Positions 23,997-32,800 of a stretch of DNA of 64,000 nt are shown here, piece by piece. The notes below the pieces were generated by a model. The model was not told the DNA's origin and did no database searches. It saw only the letters and a program-made list of their open reading frames with translations. A program made the position numbers and the translations under genes. Location of the stretch: assembly GCA_029216955.1 (NCBI GenBank), contig JANAVB010009598.1, positions 27,260,879 through 27,324,878 of the forward strand, read 5' to 3'. This DNA is from Iris pallida. Lineage: Eukaryota > Streptophyta > Magnoliopsida > Asparagales > Iridaceae. Each line of letters starts with the position of its first letter. The stretch's first letter is position 1.

Positions 23997-25236
23997 TTAA
24001 TTATCAAGGTTGGGAGCAACTCCATGTACTAGCTCCCCCATAATTGGATCCTCTGCGATGTCCTCTGGAAATTGCTCGAAGCGAAATGACTCTAACTCAG
24101 GCAATTCCTCAGCCTCAGAAGGCATCTCAAAATCCTGAGTGTTGCTCATAGTCTGATCCTCGACGAATACTATGTCCCTGCTTCTATAGAACTTTATTCC
24201 AACTGGGTCGTAGAGTCTATAGCCAAACTCATCCCGATCGTAGCCGACAAAGACGCATCGTCTTGTCTTTGGCTCAAGTTCGGTCCTTTCGTCCTTCGGT
24301 ACATACACGAAGGCCTTACAACCAAACGTCCGCAGGTGATTGTATGACGGCTCTTTGTTGTACCATACTTTGTCAGGCACATCACCCTGCAAAGGAGCAC
24401 TAAGAGATAAATTAATAACATAAGCATCTGTGACAAGAGCCTCACCCCAATAACTGGCCGGCAAGTTTGCTTCTGACAGCAAACACCGCATACTCTCCAT
24501 CAGCGTCCTGTTCATGCGCTCCGCTGTACCATTGAGCTAAGGTGTCTTGGACGGAGTCTTCTGGTGTTGTATCCTTTGCTCTCTGCAATAAGCACTAAAG
24601 GGACCAATGTATTCGCCGTCGTTGTCGGACCGAACACACAATAACTTCTTGCCCGTCTCTCTTTCAACAGAGGTCTGAAACTCTTTGAAAGTAGACAGCA
24701 CCTAATCCTTGGTCTTTAAGGCATCCGAGTGAATCAACTCGAGCAACGCTGGCTTCCTTGAACTTGGGTGACTTTGGAAAGACACCCTATTTTGCTTCCC
24801 AGCTAAGCAGTGCGTGCACTTCTCCAACTTTGTAGACTTGGCCCTGGAATCACCTTCCTGTTCACCAAGTAGCTTATCTTCTACTCGCTGATATGGCCGA
24901 GCCGCCTGTGCCACAACTCGGTAGACGCATCACTGACGACGTTTACCTCATGTGCCCCCTGTGCGCTCCCCTCCATATAGTAGAGACCGAACTTCTTGCT
25001 TCCTCTGGCAATCACCATCGAACCTCTGGAAAGCTTCCACAGACTATTTCCGAAAAGACTGAAGAATCCCTCGTCATCCAACCTTCCAACCGACACCAGG
25101 TTGAAACGGATATCAGGAACATGATGAACATCTTTGAGAGCAAGAATTGCACCCGTCTTCGTTCTCAAATGCACATCTCCAACAGCAACCTCCTTCGACA
25201 CATCTCTATTGCCCATCTTCAACACTCCACAGTAGT
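23997..25236 (-). pseudogene. Copia GAG-pre-integrase and integrase, interrupted
   Basis: 24881-25225 is the pre-integrase segment (GAILALKDVHHVPDIRFNL, ELWHRRLGHIS). 24702-24914 has the zinc-binding CTHCLAGK and LLELIHSD with the first catalytic Asp. The second Asp lies in a short frame near 24630 (RSDNGGEY) and the Glu in NGTAERMNR near 24520. 23997-24515 holds the C-terminal half (YWGEALVTDAYVIN, HLRTFGCKAFVYVP). Compared with Tnt1-like integrases, a stretch of about 35 residues after LIHSD appears to be missing. Stops lie at 24702-24704, 24537-24539 and 23997-23999. The Gypsy element is inserted at the upstream end. Confidence 0.85.
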
Positions 25237-27552
25237 TGTAGAAGCATAGAATTTCACAACCAGAAAGCCCATGTGCCAGGCATTATATGCGCCAGAACTC
25301 AAACAGCTAATCAAATAAGCCATAGACATTCGAAGAAGGACTTTTTATTTATATATATAAAAGTCTATTACATGTCTAGAAAAGGTTGTACAAAGGAGAA
25401 TTTCTACAAAGGAAGGATCCTAGATCTACAGCCAACAGCCACCATGCGCCTTCCAGATAGGCGCAGCAACCACCATGCGCCTTCCAGATAGGCGCAGCAA
25501 CCACCATGCGCCTTTCGATAGGCGCAGCAGTCACCATGCGCTGTCAGCCAGGCGCAGCAGATGTCATGCGCCTCCAGCCAGGCGCATCCTACCATCTCTT
25601 CAGCAGCTCAGTTATGTCCATCCAGCTCAGTTATGTGCATCCCTTCAGCAGCTCAGTTATGTGCAACTCTTCCAACCAGGCTCACCTGGCCGAGCAGAGC
25701 CCAGTTATGTGCCGCTCTTCCAGCCAGGCTCACCTGATAAGTGCTTCGCCAAGCAAAGCATTTAACCCTCTGGCTGGAACCAAGGAAGAGAAGAGCACCG
25801 CAAATGCTGTGGCCAGGGGAGGCTTCGAAAGAGCCTCCAAAGACCAAGGAAGACCGTGATCGAAATCATGGCACAAGGAGCTTTCAACACAATCAAAGTG
25901 GGCGGCACCCACTTTGAAGGAAGAGAGAGCCTAGCACCACCATTCCGATCTACGGCTCTTCCGGAACAACGGAGACGAGGCCCGAACATCCCTATCTTTG
26001 TATGCAACAGGCACCTTCCGCCTGCCTCAGAAGCCCTCGACTCCATCTTTTGGATGTAACAGTCACCTTCAAGTGCATCGAAGACAACACGACGTCTCAT
26101 CTTTACCCTCGGGAGCACTTCGTCAACAGAATGCACCCACATATCCAAGTTCATGTTAGAAGTACGTGAGGGAATGAGGATCAAACCTTCTCTCCATGCC
26201 ACTATTTATAGGCCGGGCAAATCAAACCCACGCGCCAAGTGGATGACTCTCCGAATTCTGTGCAATGAATTTGCATTAAATGGATGAACCGGACGCCTCG
26301 AATTCAGCCAAACGGCTATTTATAGCACTCGAGGAGCGAGACAGCCGCGTCATTAAAGGATATATCAGATGCGCCAGCCAAACAGTGCATCACACGGACG
26401 CACCCTCCAGCATCAGGTGCATCACACAAACGTACCCTATAGTACCCGATGCATCACAGAGGATGCGTCCCCCCTCACATCTCCATGCTGAGTGGAACAC
26501 CAACCAATGTGCCCACTCAGCTGTCCATCGAACGTCACAAACATTAAATGTTGAACTGACACCAGAGTTGGCAGCACGCTTCCCAAAGTCTGAACAGTTG
26601 ACAGCTTTTTCAGAGAACGAAGCGTCGGCAACGTCAGCATCATCATGACTCTATTCCGACGGCTACTGCCACGTGGCCATCCGCATGCGCCTCTACGGCC
26701 ATGCGTCCAAATCGCCATGCGCCTCTACGGCCATGCGTCCAAACTAGCATGTGCCTCAAAAGCCATGCACCTCAGACCCTTCACTGATCCCTAAAGACAG
26801 AAGAAGAGTCTCTAGTTGAAGCTTTGCATGCGCCTCAAAAGCCATGCGCCCCAGACTGATCTCTGATCCCGAAAGACAGAAGGAAGGTCACCTGCATGCG
26901 CCTCAAAAGCCATGCGCCCTAAATGGTTTGTAACTCCTAAAGGTTATGAGCCGCAGCCTCCTCCTGCGCCCAGATCCAAGGCGTAGCTCATCAGATCACT
27001 ACCCCCTCCCCAAATCCGAGATCTTCAAGCCATGTGTCCTTTGACTCAACTCGTCCAAGATTTCAGCAACAGAAAGATCTTCTCTTCTGCTACGTGCCGG
27101 CTCACAACAGCAGTATGAAGAGTTCAACCTCCCAATCAGGGCGCATCATCCGTGCGCCCCCATCAGCAACTTCCACGGGGCATCCCCACACACCGGCGCA
27201 TCCTACATACGTGCATGAGCAGCCAGCCTGCAAAACTATAAATAGAGGGATCTTCTCCTTCACACACACAGAATCCACAACGAACATACAAGGAATCATC
27301 AGAGAGGCAGATACAGACACTCAACGTCTTCCTCCTCTCAGCAAGCTCCAGCACCCAGAGCAATCCACATCTTCAGAGAACCGATAACCGTCGTCAGCCC
27401 GTCAACGGAGTCAACGTATTACCACTCGCTCCATTGGCACTAAGGACCCAGCTTAAACAAAAGTGTACTCCTAGGACTACATCTAAGTCCTACATTGTAA
27501 CACTGTTCTGTTTGTATTAAAGTTTTCAATCAAACATTTTTAATGGCAAACA
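25237..27552 (+). repeat. Gypsy 5' LTR
   Basis: TG...CA ends and match the other LTR over its full length. Internal repeats: five units of about 29 bases with catgcgcc...ggcgcagca (25444-25590), several cagctcagttatgtgcatcc (25603-25720), and catgcgcctctacggccatg repeats (26685-26750). A plus-strand TATA box lies at 27237. Reading frames inside are not accepted as genes. Confidence 0.93.
27237..27244 (+). promoter_or_regulatory. TATA box of the Gypsy 5' LTR
   Basis: TATAAATA followed by GAGGGATC, about 315 bases before the LTR end. It would start the genomic RNA in the plus direction. The 3' LTR copy is at 43620-43627. Confidence 0.7.
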
Positions 27553-27555
27553 AGC

Positions 27556-27573
27556 TGGCGACTCTGCTGGGGA
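27556..27573 (+). promoter_or_regulatory. Gypsy primer-binding site
   Basis: TGGCGACTCTGCTGGGGA begins three bases after the 5' LTR and starts with TGG, the complement of a tRNA 3' CCA. The tRNA species was not determined. Confidence 0.7.
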
Positions 27574-28560
27574 CTTCTTTCTCCTCTTCCGAGAAAGTCG
27601 TGTCACAGGCCGACGACGTGAAGGTGGGCTCCTCCCACAAGACGCTGGTCGTGCGCCTCAATCAACAGGCGTACGAGGAGTTCATTTCTGAAGGAAGTGC
27701 GAGTCCTTCGAAGCGGCTACCAAAGCCGAAGAAGATCCGCACGGCCTGGGTGCGCAAAGTCGACACCTCGGGCACCACCACTGAAGGGGATGCAGCAATC
27801 TAGCCTTCCCTTCCTGCTGACTTTCTCAGCAACCAAGGTGCGCCCGCCGATGCAGCGCATCTCTTGGGGAAGCGTACGGCCGACCACGTTCCCCAGCTAT
27901 CTCCCTCTCAGGCGAGGAAGATACGTCGACGGAGCAGGGGCGCAGCCAATGCCCCGCGTATCACCTCTGATGCGTCACAAAAAGCCTCTGTCTTTGATAG
28001 ACTCACTCGCTGTAATGGCGAGGAGAATTTGGATGCTGAGTACTATGCGCCCCAGCGGGCTGGTACGAAGAAATCCAAGGCGGCATAGGCCATGCGCCAC
28101 AAACGTGCTATGCCAGCAGCCGGCCAGAGGCACGCGCTCGTCATCACGCGCGCTGCCGATGGCAAGCTGTACAAGGTTGACTCAAGTGCTTCTGCACCAA
28201 CAACGAGTCGATCTTCAAAGTCCTCATCTCGCTTTTGCGCATCTACTGCGTGCACAACCAAGTCGAGAGAGGCAAACTCAGTGGTCTTGAACTCCCGCGC
28301 CTCCTCTGGTTGTGCGTTTGAGGTCCGTTCAAGTCACTTCAAATGTTGTGGTTCCCCCACTACTGATCGTGATGCCTGCTTGGTATTAGATCAGGGGGCG
28401 CAGCACTCACCTGACCACCCCGGCGTTTGGCCTTGCCATACGTCTGAAGGGGGTGTGAAGGCACCACTCCCCTCCAACGACCTGCGCAACGTGATCACTC
28501 ACAAGCGCCGGTCAGGAGAGTCGACCAACAAGCACGATACGCCTCTTACGGGGCATACTT
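27574..28560 (+). other. Gypsy leader region
   Basis: Overlapping frames (27697-28290, 28092-28634) are rich in Arg, Ser and Ala and match no domain I know. The true gag start may lie here behind a frameshift, since no clear ATG with context begins the gag frame downstream. Treated as leader with low certainty. Confidence 0.4.
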
Positions 28561-30066
28561 GTGCGGTGGTCACCATCAACTGCTGTTGCAAGGCGGCAGC
28601 TCCACCAAGACAGTCGGTCTTCCAACGACTGTAATTCGACACCTCTCCGACGTCGCCTTGGGACGAAGTTGTCAGCTGAAGAGGAGCTAAAGGTTGCTTC
28701 ATGCAACGTGGTCTCCAACACCTCATCAATCCGGAAGACGACTGCCAATTCCTCGTCTTCATCCAAAAGCCATCCGAGGAAAACCAAGGCAGCTGTCTCG
28801 ACCTCTGGAGTGTTTGAAGGCACTCGGTCGACGAAGAAGTCCTTGGAGGAAGCTGGGGGTAGCCAGACCCTTGTTGAGCCTCCTTCCGAAGACGAAGATG
28901 TCCAAAGCACAGCTGCGGCAGATCTTCATCATCAAGGCGAGAGTACTCTCCCTGAAGCCCCTCAAAATGAGGATGTCCTCCAGGACACTGCCGGGGGTAG
29001 TTCTGGAAACGAAGAGGTCCTTCAAGACGGAGCTGAGGGCAAGCAGACCCTTGCAGATGCGCCTATTGGAGATGAACTCCAGAATGTGGCTGGGGGTGGC
29101 CCAACACCAGGAGAAGTGACTCCCCCGTATGAGAGTGAGGCCGAAAGTGAAGCCTCAACCAATCCATCCACTCCTGGCCGTGTCAGGACAGTATACATGG
29201 CTGGGGATGATGTCGAGTCTGATGCGCCGTCACAGGACATAGTCCAGCGCATAGACTCATTGGAGGGAGGACTCAAAACCCTCTCTGCCTCTATACAAGC
29301 ACTGACCCAAGCAGTGTTTGAGATGCGGTCAGCCTTGATCAGGACACCTTCAACTGGTCCTGACCCAGGAGCTAATGGGGAGTCGAGTGTGCCCCTCCAA
29401 CGGGCGCCCTCAGATACAGAAGCACCTCGGACCTCGGAGCCCTCAAACGCTCCAATCCAGATGGTACCTCCTTCTCCGACTCCTAGCTCTACGGAGGATG
29501 TGGTCGAAATGATCAAAGACCTGCGGGAGCGCTTCGAGTCCAAGAACAGGCAAGAGGAACGCCAGAAAATGGGCATTCCCCAGCCTTATCCCCTCGAGTG
29601 GAACAAGGTGGTTTATCCCCCGAAGTATAAACCACAAACACTCACCCCATACGACGGGAAGGACTCTCCGCGACGGTACCTGACGTACTTCCAGTCACAG
29701 ACAGGGCATCTTCCGAAGGAGGACGCGCTCCTCACCAGTATCTTTGTCAGGGCCCTGAAAGGAGTGGCGTATGACTGGTACAGCAGCCTCCCCGACAATT
29801 CCATATCGTCCTTCGACGACCTGACGCGCCTCTTCCTCGACCGCTTCTACGACGGCGGGAAGGACATGACGATGGCGTCTCTCATAGAGATACGTCAGAA
29901 GGATAAGGAAACGGTTCGGGCATTCATCGAACGCTTTCGACAGGCTTGCTTCAGGCTACCTCCAGGCATGCCAGAACATGCGCTCCTCTCCGCTTGCAGC
30001 ATGAACATGTTGCCTGCTGTAAAGCTCTGGCTCAACTCTACTCCCCTCCTGACTAGAGCTCCCTGA
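28561..30066 (+). CDS. Gypsy gag polyprotein, N-terminal part
   Basis: The frame first encodes a long acidic, low-complexity region (repeats around DTAGGSSGNEEVLQDGAEG). Then follows the retrotransposon gag domain: LTPYDGKDSPRRYLTYFQSQ, LTSIFVRALKGVAYDWYSSL, LTRLFLDRFY, MASLIEIRQKDKETVRAFIE and RFRQACFRLP. This is the capsid-like region that packages element RNA. The listed start is a GTG at the frame's opening and is not a reliable initiation codon. The frame ends at 30066, and the continuation (IIEAEAAEKKAANARLL) lies in another frame, so there is a frameshift near 30060. Confidence 0.85.
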   Translation: MRWSPSTAVARRQLHQDSRSSNDCNSTPLRRRLGTKLSAEEELKVASCNVVSNTSSIRKTTANSSSSSKSHPRKTKAAVSTSGVFEGTRSTKKSLEEAGGSQTLVEPPSEDEDVQSTAAADLHHQGESTLPEAPQNEDVLQDTAGGSSGNEEVLQDGAEGKQTLADAPIGDELQNVAGGGPTPGEVTPPYESEAESEASTNPSTPGRVRTVYMAGDDVESDAPSQDIVQRIDSLEGGLKTLSASIQALTQAVFEMRSALIRTPSTGPDPGANGESSVPLQRAPSDTEAPRTSEPSNAPIQMVPPSPTPSSTEDVVEMIKDLRERFESKNRQEERQKMGIPQPYPLEWNKVVYPPKYKPQTLTPYDGKDSPRRYLTYFQSQTGHLPKEDALLTSIFVRALKGVAYDWYSSLPDNSISSFDDLTRLFLDRFYDGGKDMTMASLIEIRQKDKETVRAFIERFRQACFRLPPGMPEHALLSACSMNMLPAVKLWLNSTPLLTRAP

Positions 30067-31430
30067 TCATCGAAGCTGAAGCTGCAGAAAAGAAGGCGGC
30101 CAATGCACGTCTTCTGGGTGTTAGCTTCCCCGCCTTTGACGATAAGGGGAAAAAGTCCGCAGCTAACAGCTCCGGACGAGAAGCAAAGGGGAAACAGGCA
30201 TTGACTATTAATGCCTCAAAAGGCGCATCTGCGCCTACTCAGAAGCCTCCACTGGCACCGAGACCCAAGGAGGTTTATTCATTCAATGATGACGACACCC
30301 TGCAACTTTTCGAGATACTGAAGCAGGGTGACAAGATCAAGCTACCGGACCCAAAGCGGCCCGATGAAGTTGGGAAAGTGGACAACCCAAGGTACTGTCA
30401 CTACCATCGGTTTGTCGGACACCCGACCAAGGACTGCTACGTCCTCAAGAATTACATCCAGCGCATGATCAATGCGGATGTAATCTCCGTCGACTATGAA
30501 GAGAAGACGGTGTCGGCCAATGTGGTTTCGCTTCAGTTCGGCACCTTGCCGCCAACTACCACACAAGATGGCGTCGTCCCCATCCCTAAGGCGACAATGG
30601 AGGTGGTAAACTTACCACCTACTCGTGACAATGTGAGTGGACTCACCCCGCTCACCACATCTCGAGGAGAGGTCCTCTGGGTTCACCCCGACCTTGTCTC
30701 CGAGGTGACTCAATCGGAGGTACGCCCTACCTCCAAATCAAAAGACAGGAAGATCAAGTCTTGCCGCACAGTCTCTTCTTCAACAGAAGAGGCACTTCCA
30801 GTGCAAACACGTGCACAACAGAACTCCCAATCCGGCGAAGCCGCCACCGAGGTGGTGCCTCCTAGCACCATCCCTGAGGAGGGTCCATCTAAGCCCTCAG
30901 CAGCCAATAAACAGAAGCAGGTGGAGGCCCGTTTTGACAGACCTCTACGGAAGGAGAATGCTTCGGGGCTGTCCAAGCCTCACAACTTCGACATTCTGGC
31001 ACAATTAGCCAGTACACCTGCGCGCCTGTCTTTGTTCGAGCTCATGCGTCTTTCTAAAGATTCTCGAGAAGCTCTCTGCGAAGCTCTGAAGGACGCTGAA
31101 TCCTTTCTCAGCCAGGTCAAGCAGCCTGAAGACCTCCCAACTACTTGTGCGCACTGTCATTGCGCGGATGAAGTTATCCCAAACATAACTTTCACCCAAC
31201 AAGACATGCTGCTCAAGCATCACCGACATAACCGACCGCTGTATTACACAGGGTACATTGGCTCGGTCAAGGTGAGCCGGATTCAGATCGATCCTGGGTC
31301 TTCCCTAAGCATCATCCCGAAGGCGCTGTTATCTAAGCTGGGGCCCCGATGTACCGGCTGGCGCCCTCCAATACAACCATCAGTGGCTTCAATGCTAGCA
31401 AGAGCGAGCCACTGGGCAAGATCCGACTGA
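30060..31430 (+). CDS. Gypsy gag C-terminus (zinc knuckle) and protease N-terminal part
   Basis: After the frameshift the frame carries a basic segment, EVYSFNDDDTLQLFEILKQG, and a knuckle-like YCHYHRFVGHPTKDC (Cys-x2-His-x4-His-x4-Cys). A low-complexity linker follows, then the aspartic protease start: YYTGYIGSVKVSRIQIDPGS with the catalytic DPGS-S and IIPKALLSKLG. A second frameshift occurs about 31340-31350 in ggggcccc. The rest of the protease lies in the next frame from 31349. This is the usual Tat gag-protease arrangement in a damaged copy. Confidence 0.8.
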   Translation, partial: SLIIEAEAAEKKAANARLLGVSFPAFDDKGKKSAANSSGREAKGKQALTINASKGASAPTQKPPLAPRPKEVYSFNDDDTLQLFEILKQGDKIKLPDPKRPDEVGKVDNPRYCHYHRFVGHPTKDCYVLKNYIQRMINADVISVDYEEKTVSANVVSLQFGTLPPTTTQDGVVPIPKATMEVVNLPPTRDNVSGLTPLTTSRGEVLWVHPDLVSEVTQSEVRPTSKSKDRKIKSCRTVSSSTEEALPVQTRAQQNSQSGEAATEVVPPSTIPEEGPSKPSAANKQKQVEARFDRPLRKENASGLSKPHNFDILAQLASTPARLSLFELMRLSKDSREALCEALKDAESFLSQVKQPEDLPTTCAHCHCADEVIPNITFTQQDMLLKHHRHNRPLYYTGYIGSVKVSRIQIDPGSSLSIIPKALLSKLGPRCTGWRPPIQPSVASMLARASHWARSD

Positions 31431-32800
31431 AGTGCCATATTGGCAGCCTCAAAACTGAGGTGACTTGTTATGTGGTAGATGTCGAAGTCAGCTACAACAT
31501 CCTGCTCTGTCGACCATGGCTACACGAGTACATGGTGGTGCCCTCCACGCTCCACCAGTGCATGAAGTATGTATCCACTAATGGCGTCATCCGGACGGAG
31601 TTTGCAGACATCGATCCTTTCAAAGGGATTGAAGCCTACTTCACCGATTCCGACTTGTACAAATCCATTGACGAGGAGGAAGCCAACGACGCTGATGATG
31701 AGGCAGAGACGGCAACAGAGCGGGACATGGAGCCTGAGACGACTCCCGACGCCCCCTTGAAAATCCGACTGAAGGGGAAACCGCCCCAGAAGGCGCCTCC
31801 AATGAGCATCAAGCTATCAGGGAAAGCGCTGGCTCGCGAAGCACCCCTGAAGATACGCCTCAAGGGAAAGCCACCTCAAACATCGGCTCCCCTGGTGGCA
31901 AAATTACAAGGGAAGGCACCACTCACCGGAGGCGCAGCCGAGGCGCCTCTCAAAGTGCGTCTCAAGGGCAAGCCGCCGCAGTCATCCAAGGTATCAGAGA
32001 AGGCTCATATAACCCTCTCAGACCCCAAAGCTGTGTTGGACTCTCCTAGTCCGCCCCTAGTTCTTACAGACGAGGAGCTTGGTGATTATATCTCGGCTGA
32101 CGTAGAGGCACCCTCCTTTGACAATGTAATCCCACGGGATAAGATCTCGTATTTTATCAATAATAGAGTGTCTTTTAATTATTCTTGTCTTCCACACTGG
32201 AATGCCATGTATACATTAGACAACGCTCTACGGTCGTTGCAAACACAAATAACGACCGTCTACCATAATCGAGTAGTCCCGTCTCAAGGAGTCTTCATAG
32301 TCCCTCCACGGAGCCGAGACCAAGGCACCATCATCTCGGGCAAAGTCGAGCGTCATCGGGACCTCCCGTCAATCGAGCCCGAACCTGATACCGGCAGAGT
32401 ACAAGTCTATCGGTACACGGATACGGCAAAGCACATCATCCAAAAGATGGGCTACGACCTGAAAAGCAACAAAGGCTTAAACTACGGCAAGGGTCGACAG
32501 CTCCCTGTCCGGCTTTCGATGCCCAATGGAAAGCCACAGGACTATTATAATCGGACTGGACGAGGGTTAGGCTATGTCACGCCGCCATCAACCCCAGAGA
32601 GTTCAGATGCAGAAGACATAGAACATTTCCACTCGTCCGAAGCATCGACTTGGGATTCCGATGCCAGTATCGGATCAGTCTTCAGGAAAGTGCTGTCAGC
32701 TAACATAACGTCAGCACAACCTCAAAAAGGTGAAGGCGAAGACCAAGCGCCAGAACCCTTCGAAGAAGAACCCTGGGCCCAACGCCTAGGGGAACAATAG
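31349..32800 (+). CDS. Gypsy protease C-terminal part, repeat linker and G-patch-like domain
   Basis: The frame opens with protease sequence (TISGFNASKSEPLGKI, YNILLCRPWLHE). An acidic linker follows, then three copies of K-I/V-RLKGKPPQ with related SIKLSGKAL and AKLQGKAPL (31755-31990). After this comes conserved-looking sequence (ISYFINNRVSFNYSCLPHW) and a G-patch-like segment, IIQKMGYDLKSNKGLNYGKG...TGRGLGY (about 32430-32575). G-patch motifs bind RNA and follow the protease in some retroviruses and in Tat-type elements. The frame stops at 32798-32800 (TAG), but the same frame continues as RT. Confidence 0.75.
   Translation: MYRLAPSNTTISGFNASKSEPLGKIRLKCHIGSLKTEVTCYVVDVEVSYNILLCRPWLHEYMVVPSTLHQCMKYVSTNGVIRTEFADIDPFKGIEAYFTDSDLYKSIDEEEANDADDEAETATERDMEPETTPDAPLKIRLKGKPPQKAPPMSIKLSGKALAREAPLKIRLKGKPPQTSAPLVAKLQGKAPLTGGAAEAPLKVRLKGKPPQSSKVSEKAHITLSDPKAVLDSPSPPLVLTDEELGDYISADVEAPSFDNVIPRDKISYFINNRVSFNYSCLPHWNAMYTLDNALRSLQTQITTVYHNRVVPSQGVFIVPPRSRDQGTIISGKVERHRDLPSIEPEPDTGRVQVYRYTDTAKHIIQKMGYDLKSNKGLNYGKGRQLPVRLSMPNGKPQDYYNRTGRGLGYVTPPSTPESSDAEDIEHFHSSEASTWDSDASIGSVFRKVLSANITSAQPQKGEGEDQAPEPFEEEPWAQRLGEQ

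Noticed and set aside
25444..25600. CRISPR-like direct repeats with spacers in the Gypsy LTR
   Set aside because: Units are contiguous and imperfect with related spacers, inside a plant LTR; this is a minisatellite.
25762..26202. 146-residue minus-strand frame in the Gypsy LTR, repeated at 42147-42569
   Set aside because: It starts at GTG, not ATG, has no recognisable domain, and its presence in both LTRs follows from LTR identity.
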